DNA of 64,000 bases from Streptomyces qinzhouensis (lineage in GTDB: Bacteria; Actinomycetota; Actinomycetes; Streptomycetales; Streptomycetaceae), in the NCBI RefSeq assembly GCF_007856155.1, contig NZ_CP042266.1, forward strand, positions 3,782,001-3,846,000, given 5' to 3'. The first letter of the stretch is position 1; every line of letters begins with the position of its first letter. Below the pieces are notes generated by a model. The model saw nothing but the letters and a program-made list of their open reading frames with translations. It was not told where the DNA came from and searched no databases. Positions 16,886-25,238 of the stretch are shown piece by piece. The position numbers and the translations under genes are program-made.

Positions 16886-18400
16886 TCAGGTCTGGGCCAT
16901 GTCCACGAAGCGGGAGTAGTGGCCCTGGAAGGCGACCGTGATCGTGGCCGTCGGGCCGTTACGGTGCTTGGCGACGATCAGGTCGGCCTCACCGGCCCGG
17001 GGGGATTCCTTCTCGTAGGCATCCTCGCGGTGCAGCAGGATCACCATGTCCGCATCCTGCTCGATGGATCCCGATTCACGCAGGTCGGAGACCATCGGCT
17101 TCTTGTCGGTGCGCTGCTCGGGGCCACGGTTCAGCTGGGAGAGCGCGATCACCGGGAGCTCCAGCTCCTTCGCCAGCAGCTTGAGGTTACGCGACATGTC
17201 CGAGACCTCCTGCTGGCGGCTCTCGGCGCGCTTGGAGCCGCCGGACTGCATGAGCTGGAGGTAGTCGATGACGACCAGCCGCAGGTCGTTGCGCTGCTTG
17301 AGCCGGCGGCATTTCGCCCGGATCTCCATCATCGACAGATTGGGGGAGTCGTCGATGTACAGCGGCGCCTGGGAGACGTCCGGCATCCGGCGGGCCAGCC
17401 GGGTCCAGTCGTCGTCGGTCATGGTGCCGGAGCGCATATGGTGCAGCGCGACCCGGGCCTCCGCCGACAGCAGACGCATCGCGATCTCGTTCCGCCCCAT
17501 TTCGAGGGAGAAGATGACGCTCGGCAGATTGTTCTTGATCGAGGCGGCCCGGGCGAAGTCCAGCGCCAGGGTGGACTTTCCCATGGCGGGCCGGGCCGCG
17601 ATGACGATCATCTGACCGGGGTGAAGTCCGTTGGTCAGGGAGTCGAAGTCCGTGAAACCGGTCGGCACCCCGGTCATCTCACCGCTGCGGGAGCCGATCG
17701 CCTCGATCTCGTCGAGGGCGCCCTCCATGATGTCCCCGAGGGGGAGGTAGTCCTCGCTGGTCCGCTGCTCGGTGACGGCGTAGATCTCGGCCTGGGCGGA
17801 GTTGACGATCTCGTCGACGTCGCCGTCCGCCGCATATCCCATCTGGGTGATCTTGGTGCCCGCCTCCACGAGCCTGCGCAGCACCGCCCGCTCATGGACG
17901 ATCTCCGCGTAGTACGAGGCATTGGCCGCGGTGGGAACCGACTGGACCAGGGTGTGAAGATAGGACGCACCGCCGACGCGGGTGATCTCACCGCGCTTGA
18001 CCAGCTCGGCCGCGACCGTGATGGGGTCCGCGGGCTCCCCGCGCGCATACAGGTCCAGGATCGCCGTATAGACGGTCTCATGGGCGGGGCGGTAGAAATC
18101 ATGGCCCTTGATGATCTCCACGACGTCCGCGATGGCGTCCTTGGAGAGCAGCATGCCGCCGAGGACCGACTGTTCGGCGTCCAGGTCCTGGGGCGGTACC
18201 CGCTCGAAGCCTCCTCCGCCGCCGCCACCGCCGTCCCAGCCGGCGCCGTCCCGGCCGCGCTCGTGCTGGTCGTCCCGGCCGCCGCGGCGGTCCGGGCCGC
18301 GGTCGTCACGGCGGGAACGGGAGACGGGCAGACGGTCACCGGGGATTCCGTCGGCCGCCCACGGGTCGTCCAAGGGCTCGGAAATGCTCACCCGGGCCAC
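16886..18400 (-). CDS. dnaB: Replicative DNA helicase DnaB
   Basis: 504 residues from GTG 18400, preceded by GGGAGGAAG. DnaB is the hexameric 5'-3' helicase at the replication fork. The N-terminal domain starts near residue 68 (VPPQDLDAEQSVLGGMLLS), after a Gly/Asp/Arg-rich disordered tail containing eight consecutive Gly. The RecA-like C-terminal domain carries the Walker A ARPAMGKSTLAL (around residue 270), Walker B LVVIDYLQLM and the DnaB motif DLRESGSIEQDADMVILLHRE. No intein is present. Helicase loading probably involves the DciA homologue encoded at 58.2 kb. A cluster of DnaA boxes lies upstream. Confidence 0.98.
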   Translation of the reverse strand: MARVSISEPLDDPWAADGIPGDRLPVSRSRRDDRGPDRRGGRDDQHERGRDGAGWDGGGGGGGGFERVPPQDLDAEQSVLGGMLLSKDAIADVVEIIKGHDFYRPAHETVYTAILDLYARGEPADPITVAAELVKRGEITRVGGASYLHTLVQSVPTAANASYYAEIVHERAVLRRLVEAGTKITQMGYAADGDVDEIVNSAQAEIYAVTEQRTSEDYLPLGDIMEGALDEIEAIGSRSGEMTGVPTGFTDFDSLTNGLHPGQMIVIAARPAMGKSTLALDFARAASIKNNLPSVIFSLEMGRNEIAMRLLSAEARVALHHMRSGTMTDDDWTRLARRMPDVSQAPLYIDDSPNLSMMEIRAKCRRLKQRNDLRLVVIDYLQLMQSGGSKRAESRQQEVSDMSRNLKLLAKELELPVIALSQLNRGPEQRTDKKPMVSDLRESGSIEQDADMVILLHREDAYEKESPRAGEADLIVAKHRNGPTATITVAFQGHYSRFVDMAQT

Positions 18401-18817
18401 CTTCCTCCCGTCCGCTCAGCGGACCTCGCCGTGCCCCATCTTTCTACGGCACAGCACTGACAAAACGAGTGGCCCGACCCGGCTTCCGGCGCGTCGAGCA
18501 ACGGTCCACGTTAGGCCGCTCGCCACCGTCAGCCAATCTGGTTATCCACAGGCCATGTGGATGAGCGACCAGATGCTGTGGAGAACTCGCCAGAACCTGT
18601 GCACGGAGTGGGGGACAGCACTGTGGACAACCGGCCCCTCTCGCGGACACATCACCTCTGACCTGCACCTTTTCCATCCACTGGCTGTGGGGGAGAAAAA
18701 GTTTCCCAACCGGAGCACGAACGGAACAAACGGCCCAGCGCCAAGCCGTCACCCTGAGTAGAGGTAAGGATCACGCATGGGTTGCATCTCTTACCTGTGG
18801 ACGATTACCTTGTCACC
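18401..18817. other. dnaB / MATE divergent intergenic region
   Basis: 417 bases with no gene. It should contain the divergent promoters of dnaB (minus) and the MATE gene (plus). Its notable content is a set of four DnaA boxes (listed separately) and AT-richer stretches near 18535-18600 and 18660-18780. Confidence 0.7.
18542..18804. promoter_or_regulatory. DnaA-box cluster upstream of dnaB
   Basis: Four 9-mers fit the Streptomyces DnaA-box consensus: TTATCCACA at 18542-18550, and on the minus strand TTCTCCACA (18577-18585), TTGTCCACA (18622-18630, perfect) and TCGTCCACA (18796-18804). The first three fall within 90 bases. Confidence 0.75.
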
Positions 18818-20155
18818 ATGACCCAGGCACCCGCGCCGCCGAAGGCGATCCGCCGACGCCATGACCGAGAGATCATCACCCTCGCCGTTCCCGCCTTCGG
18901 CGCCCTCGTCGCCGAACCTCTCTTCGTCATGGTCGACAGTGCCGTTGTCGGCCATCTCGGCACCGCCCAGCTCGCCGGGCTCGCCATCGCGGCCGCCCTG
19001 CTGATGACCGCGGTGAGTGTCTTCGTCTTCCTCGCCTACGCCACCACATCCGCCGTGGCCCGCCGGATCGGGGCGGGCGATCTGCCGGGGGCGATCCGGC
19101 AGGGGATGGACGGCATCTGGCTCGCGGTCATTCTGGGTATGGCTGTCGTTGCCGTCACCCTTCCCCTGGCGCCCCGGCTCATCAGCGCCTTCGGAGCCTC
19201 CGACACCGCCTTCCCCTACGCCGTCACCTATCTGCGCATCTCCCTCATCGGCATTCCCGCCATGCTGATCGTGCTGGCCGCCACCGGCGTTCTCCGCGGC
19301 CTCCAGGACACCCGCACCCCGCTCTATGTCGCGATCGGTGGCTTCACCGCCAACGCGGTACTGAACGTTCTGCTGGTCTACGGCGCCGGCCTCGGGATCG
19401 CCGGATCCGCCTGGGGCACCGTTATCGCCCAGTACGCCATGGCCGCCGTCTATCTGATCGTCGTCGTCCGAGGCGCCCGACGGCACCGGGCGTCGCTCCG
19501 CCCCAACGCCGCGGGCATACGCGCCAGCGCCCGGGCCGGGGTCCCCTTGCTGATCCGCACGCTCTCCTTGCGCGCCGTACTGATGATCGCCACCGCCGTC
19601 GCCACCCGCCTCGGCGACACCGAGATCGCCGCCCATCAGATCGTGCTCTCCCTGTGGAGTCTGATGGCCTTCGCCCTGGACGCCATCGCGATAGCCGGTC
19701 AGGCGATCATCGGCCGGTATCTCGGCGCCGGAGACACCGAAGGAGCCCGTCAGGTCTGCCGCCGGATGGTGCAGTGGGGTCTTGCCTCGGGCCTGATCTT
19801 CGGCCTGCTGCTGGTGCTTATGCGCCCGCTCTTCCTGCCCCTGTTCAGCAGTGATCCCGCCGTCCATGACGCGCTGCTGCCGGCCCTGCTGGTCATGGCG
19901 CTCACCCAGCCGATCGCCGGGATCGTCTTCGTCCTCGACGGAGTCCTGATGGGCGCCGGTGACGGCCCCTATCTCGCCGGTGCCATGCTGGTGACCCTGG
20001 CGGTCTTCGCCCCGGTCGCTCTGCTGATCCCCGTCTTCGGCGGTGGCCTCACCGCCCTGTGGTGGGCCATGGGCCTGATGATGGCCGTACGGATGGCGAC
20101 CCTCTGGGTACGAGCCCGCTCCGGACGCTGGCTCGTCACCGGAGCGACCCGCTGA
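18818..20155 (+). CDS. MATE-family efflux transporter (DinF-like)
   Basis: About 445 residues with twelve hydrophobic segments in two pseudo-symmetric halves. It opens with PAFGALVAEPLFVMVDSAVVGHLGTAQLAGLAIA, the MATE N-terminal signature of DinF-type members, and includes RGLQDTRTPLY and IAAHQIVLSLWSL. MATE transporters export cationic or oxidised small molecules using Na+ or H+ gradients. ATG 18818 is used; an in-frame start at 18782 has no support. No Shine-Dalgarno sequence is visible, so the mRNA may be leaderless. Confidence 0.93.
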   Translation: MTQAPAPPKAIRRRHDREIITLAVPAFGALVAEPLFVMVDSAVVGHLGTAQLAGLAIAAALLMTAVSVFVFLAYATTSAVARRIGAGDLPGAIRQGMDGIWLAVILGMAVVAVTLPLAPRLISAFGASDTAFPYAVTYLRISLIGIPAMLIVLAATGVLRGLQDTRTPLYVAIGGFTANAVLNVLLVYGAGLGIAGSAWGTVIAQYAMAAVYLIVVVRGARRHRASLRPNAAGIRASARAGVPLLIRTLSLRAVLMIATAVATRLGDTEIAAHQIVLSLWSLMAFALDAIAIAGQAIIGRYLGAGDTEGARQVCRRMVQWGLASGLIFGLLLVLMRPLFLPLFSSDPAVHDALLPALLVMALTQPIAGIVFVLDGVLMGAGDGPYLAGAMLVTLAVFAPVALLIPVFGGGLTALWWAMGLMMAVRMATLWVRARSGRWLVTGATR

Positions 20156-20161
20156 GCCGCT

Positions 20162-20175
20162 GTTTCACGTGAAAC
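20162..20175. promoter_or_regulatory. parS site
   Basis: Perfect GTTTCACGTGAAAC, seven bases after the MATE stop codon, in the gap before the rplI terminator. Confidence 0.95.
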
Positions 20176-20246
20176 GGTCAGCACAACCCTCACCGACCAC
20201 CAAGCCATCCGTCCGGGGGGCACCACACCCGGCTCAGGACAGCGCA

Positions 20247-20275
20247 GAGGGCCGTACCCAGCGGGTACGGCCCTC
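20247..20275. terminator. Terminator of the rpsF-ssb-rpsR-rplI operon
   Basis: GAGGGCCGTACCC (20247-20259) pairs perfectly with GGGTACGGCCCTC (20263-20275) across a 3-base loop, about 25 bases beyond the rplI stop codon. It can serve the MATE gene on the other strand as well. Confidence 0.85.
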
Positions 20276-20300
20276 CGTCAGCTCAGTCGAAGACTGCCGG

Positions 20301-20747
20301 TCAGCCGGCGATGACCTCGACACCGAGCTTGGCGTCGACCTCGGGGTGCAGACGCACGGACACCTGGTGCGAGCCCAGGGTCTTGATCGGCGAACCGAGC
20401 TCGACACGGCGCTTGTCGACCTCCGGGCCACCGGCGGTCTTGATCGCCGAGGCGATGTCGGCCGGGGTCACGGAGCCGAAGAGACGGCCGGCGTCGCCGG
20501 AGCGAACAGCCAGACGCACCTTCACGGCCTCGAGCTTGGCCTTGACCTCGTTGGCCTGCTCGATGGTCGCAATCTCGTGGATCTTGCGGGCGCGGCGGAT
20601 CTGCGCCACGTCCTTCTCGCCGCCCTTGGTCCAGCGGATCGCGAAACCGCGCGGAACCAGGTAGTTGCGAGCGTATCCGTCCTTGACCTCGACGACGTCT
20701 CCCGCGGCACCGAGCCCGGAGACTTCCTGGGTGAGGATGATCTTCAT
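20301..20747 (-). CDS. rplI: 50S ribosomal protein L9
   Basis: 148 residues. The bL9 signature is at the N-terminus: [25 protein letters not shown], followed by the long central helix and the C-terminal RNA-binding domain ([35 protein letters not shown]). L9 binds 23S rRNA at the base of the L1 stalk and helps maintain reading frame. It is the last gene of the four-gene operon, 18 bases after rpsR, and is followed by a strong hairpin. Confidence 0.98.
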   Translation of the reverse strand: MKIILTQEVSGLGAAGDVVEVKDGYARNYLVPRGFAIRWTKGGEKDVAQIRRARKIHEIATIEQANEVKAKLEAVKVRLAVRSGDAGRLFGSVTPADIASAIKTAGGPEVDKRRVELGSPIKTLGSHQVSVRLHPEVDAKLGVEVIAG

Positions 20748-20765
20748 TGTGCGGTCACCCTTCCC

Positions 20766-21002
20766 TTATCGCGCGGTGGACGTGTAGGGCAGCAGCGCCA
20801 TCTCACGGCTGTTCTTCACGGCCGTGGCGACGTCACGCTGGTGCTGCGTGCAGTTGCCGGTAACGCGGCGGGCACGGATCTTGCCGCGGTCGGAAATGTA
20901 CTTCCGCAGCATGTTCGTGTCCTTGTAGTCCACGTACACGGTCTTGTCCTTGCAGAACGCGCAGACCTTCTTCTTCGGCTTGCGCACAGGCGGCTTCGCC
21001 AT
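20766..21002 (-). CDS. rpsR: 30S ribosomal protein S18 (zinc-ligand containing type)
   Basis: 78 residues. bS18 pairs with S6 on the 30S platform. The body [53 protein letters not shown] is typical. [10 protein letters not shown] plus a later Cys and His keep the potential zinc ligands, so this is a C+ form. Many streptomycetes carry a second zinc-independent paralogue elsewhere (established knowledge, not seen here). AGGAGATA precedes the start. Confidence 0.97.
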   Translation of the reverse strand: MAKPPVRKPKKKVCAFCKDKTVYVDYKDTNMLRKYISDRGKIRARRVTGNCTQHQRDVATAVKNSREMALLPYTSTAR

Positions 21003-21068
21003 GGTGTATCTCCTGTGTGATCAAGAATGGGGAGTAACGAGCACCCCTGGTGTCCCGGCGAGGGACGC

Positions 21069-21671
21069 CTAGAAGGGAGGCTCGTCCGAGTAGCCGCCGC
21101 CGGAGTTGGCGGAACCGCCGGAACCGCTGGAGCCACCGGAGTTTCCACCCCAGTTGCCCCCGCCGCCCTGCTGACCGCCGCCGGCGGGAGCGCTGGTGGC
21201 CCAGGGGTCGTCGGCGGGAGCCCCGCCACCCTGCTGGCCGCCGGGACCGGAGCCCCAGTTGCCGCCACCCTGCTGACCGCCGCCGTAGCCGCCCTGGCCA
21301 CCGCGGCCGGCGGTCTTGGTGACCTTGGCCGTGGCGTTCCTGAGGCTGGGGCCGACTTCCTCGACATCCAGCTCGAAGACCGTGCGCTTCACACCTTCGC
21401 GGTCCTCGTAGGACCGCTGCTTCAGCCGGCCCTGCACGACGACACGCATGCCGCGCTGGAGCGACTCGGCGACGTTCTCCGCCGCCTGCCGCCAGACCGA
21501 GCAGGTCAGGAACAGGCTCTCGCCGTCCTTCCACTCATTGGTCTGACGGTCGAAGGTGCGCGGGGTGGACGCGACACGGAACTTCGCGACCGCCGCACCG
21601 GAGTTGGTGAAGCGCAGCTCGGGGTCGTCGACGAGATTGCCGACGACCGTGATGACGGTCTCGCCTGCCAT
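21069..21671 (-). CDS. ssb: Single-stranded DNA-binding protein SSB
   Basis: 200 residues. The OB fold occupies residues 1-115 ([57 protein letters not shown]). A Gly/Gln/Ser-rich linker follows, and the protein ends in the acidic tip SDEPPF, which recruits replication and repair partners. GAGAGG precedes the ATG. Its place between rpsF and rpsR is the common bacterial arrangement. Streptomycetes often have a second SSB used in chromosome segregation; this operon copy is the essential one by context. Confidence 0.98.
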   Translation of the reverse strand: MAGETVITVVGNLVDDPELRFTNSGAAVAKFRVASTPRTFDRQTNEWKDGESLFLTCSVWRQAAENVAESLQRGMRVVVQGRLKQRSYEDREGVKRTVFELDVEEVGPSLRNATAKVTKTAGRGGQGGYGGGQQGGGNWGSGPGGQQGGGAPADDPWATSAPAGGGQQGGGGNWGGNSGGSSGSGGSANSGGGYSDEPPF

Positions 21672-21742
21672 GGGTGAACCTCTCGGCGGGGATTGCTTGG
21701 CTGCTTGCTGCTACTCGAACCCGTTGACCTCTGAGCGGATGC

Positions 21743-22033
21743 TCAGTGGGTCTCGGGGCGGAGGACCTTGGTCCGGAGGACCGACTCGTTCAGGTTCATC
21801 TGGCGGTCGAGCTCCTTGACGACCGCAGGCTCGGCCTGCAGGTCGATGACCGAGTAGATGCCCTCGGGCTTCTTCTTGATCTCGTACGAGAGACGACGGC
21901 GACCCCAGGTGTCGACCTTCTCGACCTTTCCGTTGCCCTCACGGACGACGGAGAGGAAGTTCTCGATCAGGGGAGCGACAGCGCGCTCCTCCAGCTCGGG
22001 GTCGAGGATGACCATCACTTCGTAGTGACGCAT
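21743..22033 (-). CDS. rpsF: 30S ribosomal protein S6
   Basis: 96 residues from [19 protein letters not shown], the standard bS6 opening; ATG 22033 has an ideal AAGGAGGT nine bases upstream. S6 forms a heterodimer with S18 on the small subunit. First gene of the operon rpsF-ssb-rpsR-rplI. An upstream in-frame start would add 76 residues with no S6 similarity, so it is rejected. Confidence 0.98.
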   Translation of the reverse strand: MRHYEVMVILDPELEERAVAPLIENFLSVVREGNGKVEKVDTWGRRRLSYEIKKKPEGIYSVIDLQAEPAVVKELDRQMNLNESVLRTKVLRPETH

Positions 22034-22315
22034 GTGGAACCCACCTCCTTTGGACTCAGCGGCCACGGTCGTTCCGTGGCAGGAGGGTCGTGATGCGTTG
22101 ATGCAACGGTGTCGAGTAAAGCAGGGCCCACTGACACTCACCGGCCGTCGAAGCCGGATCGGGTCCGCAGCCTGGGCAGACACCGGTGCAGACCGTACAG
22201 AGTACCCGGAGAGGTGCTTGCGGTTGAAATCCGGTGGCCGGGGGGCGCAATCTGTACACATCGGGTGTGCGCGGCACTACGATGCGCCGCGCTCGGCAAC
22301 GCCAGGAGGTGCCGT
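22034..22315. other. Divergent region between rpsF and a small membrane-protein gene
   Basis: 282 bases with no gene. On the minus strand it holds the rpsF ribosome-binding site (22043-22050) and a leader hairpin (22062-22080). On the plus strand AGGAGGT at 22304-22310 serves the gene at 22316. Promoters are not obvious. Confidence 0.5.
22062..22080 (-). promoter_or_regulatory. rpsF leader hairpin, possible S6:S18 autoregulatory site
   Basis: GCCACGG (22062-22068) and CCGTGGC (22074-22080) form a 7-bp stem with a 5-base loop, about 30-45 bases upstream of the rpsF start. In many bacteria a leader hairpin with a CCG element binds the S6:S18 dimer. CCG occurs at the stem here, but a true match was not established. 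Confidence 0.35.
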
Positions 22316-22624
22316 ATGGCACAGGCAGCGCAACGTCAGACATCCCTCTTCGCCACGGACGGCAAGCCTCATCCCCTTCAGGACACCCTGGCCGGGGTGA
22401 CCCTGGTCCTGGGTGTGCTCGCCTTTGTGTCCGCGTGGTTCCCCAGCCTCCATCTGCTCAGCTCGTGGACGGGCCTGGTCGGCATCCTCACGGGTGGCTA
22501 CGGACAGTTCATCTCCGAGACGACCCGTGAGCGGTTCGTCCTGATTCTGGGGCTCGGGGCGTCCGCCGCGGGCTTCTTCCTGGGCATGGCCCACGGAGGC
22601 CTCTTCGGCGGCCTCATCGGCTGA
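22316..22624 (+). CDS. Small predicted membrane protein
   Basis: 102 residues. After a ~23-residue hydrophilic start, three hydrophobic segments follow: about residues 24-40 (LAGVTLVLGVLAFVSAWF), 47-63 (LVGILTGGYG) and 74-100 (FVLILGLGASAAGFFLGMAHGGLFGGLIG). A perfect AGGAGGT at 22304-22310, five bases before the ATG, supports translation. I do not recognise the family. It precedes femX but is separated from it by 265 bases containing two hairpins, so co-transcription is unlikely. Confidence 0.8.
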   Translation: MAQAAQRQTSLFATDGKPHPLQDTLAGVTLVLGVLAFVSAWFPSLHLLSSWTGLVGILTGGYGQFISETTRERFVLILGLGASAAGFFLGMAHGGLFGGLIG

Positions 22625-22638
22625 CCCGCCGCACACCG

Positions 22639-22670
22639 CCGGGGCCGGCCGGTGATCGACCGGTCCCCGG
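22639..22670 (+). terminator. Terminator after the small membrane-protein gene
   Basis: CCGGGG (22639-22644) pairs with CCCCGG (22665-22670), with inner CCGGT/ACCGG pairing. It begins 15 bases after the stop codon. Confidence 0.6.
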
Positions 22671-22705
22671 CCACGGGCCACGCGTGCCACCGGCCCGCTG
22701 TCCCC

Positions 22706-22752
22706 GGTCCACCGGTCTCCCGGCCCCGAAGCGGTCCGGAGACCGGTGGACC
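22706..22752. repeat. Inverted repeat with perfect 15-bp arms upstream of femX
   Basis: GGTCCACCGGTCTCC (22706-22720) and GGAGACCGGTGGACC (22738-22752) are exact reverse complements across 17 bases. It is either a second terminator or an operator for femX, whose start is 137 bases on. Confidence 0.85.
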
Positions 22753-22889
22753 ACTCCAACAGCCGATACGGGACGTCGAACAGCCACATCGAACGCGGCC
22801 ATTCGGGGCGCTCCCCCAGCCCAGTAGGCTTCGGCGCGAGAGCCGGAGCCCCTGACCCATGGGGACACACCTGCCGAGGAGCGCCCCAT

Positions 22890-24008
22890 ATGAGCCTGAC
22901 ACTGAGGACCATCAGCCGAGAGCAGCATCTGGCGTACATCCAGTCCCTGCCGTCGGCAAGCCACTGCCAGGTCCCCGCATGGTCGGATGTGAAGACCGAG
23001 TGGCGCTCGGAGAACCTGGGGTGGTTCGACAAGCACGGTCAGCTCGTCGGTGCCGGGCTGGTCCTCTACCGCCAGCTCCCCAAGATCAAGCGGTATCTGG
23101 CCTATCTCCCCGAGGGCCCGGTCATCAACTGGTACGCCCCCAATCTGGACGACTGGCTCCAGCCGATGCTCGCCCACCTCAAGCAGCAGGGCGCCTTCTC
23201 CGTGAAGATGGGCCCGCCGGTCGTCATCCGGCGCTGGGACGCTCCCGCCATCAAGTCCGGTATCCAGGACCCCGACGTCAAGCGGCTGCGGGATGTCGAG
23301 GCCACCCATATCGAGCCCCGTGCCTTCGAGGTCGCCGACCGGCTGCGCAAGATGGGCTGGCAGCAGGGCGAGGACGGCGGTGCCGGCTTCGGCGACGTCC
23401 AGCCCCGGTACGTCTACCAGGTGCCGCTGGCCAACCGCTCCCTCGACGATGTCCTCAAGGGCTTCAACCAGCTCTGGCGCCGGAACATCAAGAAGGCCGA
23501 GAAGGCCGGGGTGGAGGTCGTCCAGGGCGGCTACTACGACCTGGAGGAGTGGCAGCGGCTGTACGAGATCACCGCGGTCCGCGACCGGTTCCGCCCGCGC
23601 CCGCTCTCGTACTTCCAGCGGATGTGGACCGTCCTCAACAACGAGGACCCCAACCGCATGCGCCTCTACTTCGCCCGTCACAACGGCGTCAACCTGTCCG
23701 CGGCGACGATGCTCGTCGTCGGCGGCCATGTCTGGTACTCCTACGGGGCCTCCGACAACATCGGCCGCGAGGTCCGGCCCTCGAACGCGATGCAGTGGCG
23801 GATGCTCCGCGACGCCTACGCCATGGGAGCCACGGTCTACGACCTGCGCGGTATCAGCGACTCCCTCGACGAGACCGACCATCTCTTCGGCCTGATCCAG
23901 TTCAAGGTCGGCACCGGCGGCGAGGCCGTCGAGTACGTCGGCGAGTGGGACTTCCCGCTCAACAAGCTGCTGCACAAGGCCCTGGACATGTATATGTCGC
24001 GCCGCTGA
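22890..24008 (+). CDS. femX: FemX-type lipid II glycyltransferase (FemAB family)
   Basis: 372 residues of the FemAB superfamily, which has two GNAT-like domains. Visible landmarks are WSDVKTEWRSENLGWFDKHGQLVGAGLVLYRQLPK, then LWRRNIKKAEKAGVEV, and WYSYGASDNIGREVRPSNAMQWRMLRDAYAMGATVYDLRGISDSLDETDHLFGLIQFKVGTGG, the tRNA- and substrate-binding C-terminal block. In S. coelicolor the orthologue (SCO3904, from memory) adds the single glycine bridge residue to lipid II using glycyl-tRNA. GAGGAG eight bases before ATG 22890 supports the start. It is followed by a hairpin and an alanine-racemase-fold gene. Confidence 0.9.
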   Translation: MSLTLRTISREQHLAYIQSLPSASHCQVPAWSDVKTEWRSENLGWFDKHGQLVGAGLVLYRQLPKIKRYLAYLPEGPVINWYAPNLDDWLQPMLAHLKQQGAFSVKMGPPVVIRRWDAPAIKSGIQDPDVKRLRDVEATHIEPRAFEVADRLRKMGWQQGEDGGAGFGDVQPRYVYQVPLANRSLDDVLKGFNQLWRRNIKKAEKAGVEVVQGGYYDLEEWQRLYEITAVRDRFRPRPLSYFQRMWTVLNNEDPNRMRLYFARHNGVNLSAATMLVVGGHVWYSYGASDNIGREVRPSNAMQWRMLRDAYAMGATVYDLRGISDSLDETDHLFGLIQFKVGTGGEAVEYVGEWDFPLNKLLHKALDMYMSRR

Positions 24009-24015
24009 CGCCGGC

Positions 24016-24057
24016 GGGACCACCGGTGCCCCGGCCGCTTCCGCCGCCGGTGGTCCC
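24016..24057 (+). terminator. Terminator after femX
   Basis: GGGACCACCGG (24016-24026) pairs perfectly with CCGGTGGTCCC (24047-24057), eight bases after the femX stop codon. Confidence 0.65.
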
Positions 24058-24145
24058 CACCCCGTAATCTCGTAGATCACGCAACCCCCCGTTCCCGTCC
24101 ACACCTTCAATACACCGCAGCCACCAGAAAGGTTCCGGGCCGGCC

Positions 24146-25177
24146 ATGGCGCTCTCCCTGTACGTCGACACCAACCGCTGGCGGATGCACCAGAAGTCGG
24201 TGACCGACCAGTTCCCCGGTCTCGTACCGGTCTGCAAGGGCAATGGGTACGGCTTCGGACACGAGCGGCTGGCGGAGGAGGCGACCCGCTTCGGCTCCGA
24301 CATGCTGGCCGTCGGCACGACGTACGAGGCCGCCCGTATCAAGGACTGGTTCAGCGGCGATCTGCTGGTCCTGACCCCCTTCCGCCGAGGCGAGGAGCCG
24401 GTGCCGCTGCCGGACCGGGTGATCCGCTCCGTATCGTCGGTCGACGGGGTGCACGCCCTGGTCGGCGCGCGCGTCGTCATCGAGTGCATGAGCACCATGA
24501 AGCGCCACGGCGTCTCCGAGCAGGATCTGGCCAGGCTGACGACCGCCATCGAGGACGTCCGGCTGGAGGGTTTCGCGCTCCATCTGCCCCTCGACCGCAC
24601 CGACGGCTCCGACGCCGTCGAGGAGGTCATCACCTGGATGGACCGGCTGCGGTCCGCGCGGCTGCCGCTGCACACCATGTTCGTCAGCCATCTGCGCGCC
24701 GAGGAGCTGGCCAAGCTGCGCCATCAGTTCCCGCAGACCCGGTTCCGGGCCCGGATCGGCACCCGCCTCTGGCTCGGCGACCACGACTCCACCGAGTACC
24801 GCGGCTCCGTCCTCGATGTCACCCGCGTCGCCAAGGGCGACCGGTTCGGCTACCGCCAGCAGAAGGCCGCGTCCGACGGCTGGCTGGTAGTCGTCGCCGG
24901 GGGTACGTCCCACGGCGTCGGTCTGGAGGCGCCCAAGGCGCTGCACGGAATGATGCCGCGGGCCAAGGGCGTGGCCCGGGCCGGTCTGGCGACCGTGAAC
25001 CGCAATCTGTCGCCCTTCGTCTGGGCCGGGAAGCAGCGCTGGTTCGCCGAGCCGCCGCATATGCAGGTGTCGATTCTGTTCGTCCCGGCGGACGCGCAGG
25101 AGCCGCGAGTCGGTGACGAGCTGGTGGCCCATCTGCGGCACACCACGACCCAGTTCGACCGCATCGTGGAGCGCTGA
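24146..25177 (+). CDS. Alanine-racemase-fold PLP protein
   Basis: 343 residues. The N-terminal PLP barrel has VPVCKGNGYGFGHERLAEEA, where the Lys of CKGNGYG is the expected Schiff-base lysine (canonical form K-A-N-A-Y-G). Also seen are AVGTTYEAARIKDWF, MSTMKRHGVSEQDL and a C-terminal domain with RIGTRLWLGD and GDRFGYRQQKAASDGW. It departs from standard Alr at several motif positions, so activity on alanine is not assured. An amino-acid racemase for cell-wall precursors is plausible next to femX. ATG 24146 has AAAGG about 12 bases upstream. Confidence 0.75.
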   Translation: MALSLYVDTNRWRMHQKSVTDQFPGLVPVCKGNGYGFGHERLAEEATRFGSDMLAVGTTYEAARIKDWFSGDLLVLTPFRRGEEPVPLPDRVIRSVSSVDGVHALVGARVVIECMSTMKRHGVSEQDLARLTTAIEDVRLEGFALHLPLDRTDGSDAVEEVITWMDRLRSARLPLHTMFVSHLRAEELAKLRHQFPQTRFRARIGTRLWLGDHDSTEYRGSVLDVTRVAKGDRFGYRQQKAASDGWLVVVAGGTSHGVGLEAPKALHGMMPRAKGVARAGLATVNRNLSPFVWAGKQRWFAEPPHMQVSILFVPADAQEPRVGDELVAHLRHTTTQFDRIVER

Positions 25178-25238
25178 CCGGCCACCCCGTCGGGCCTTCC
25201 CGGGAACGGTGTACGAGCGCTCCCGGGGCGGCGTCCGG

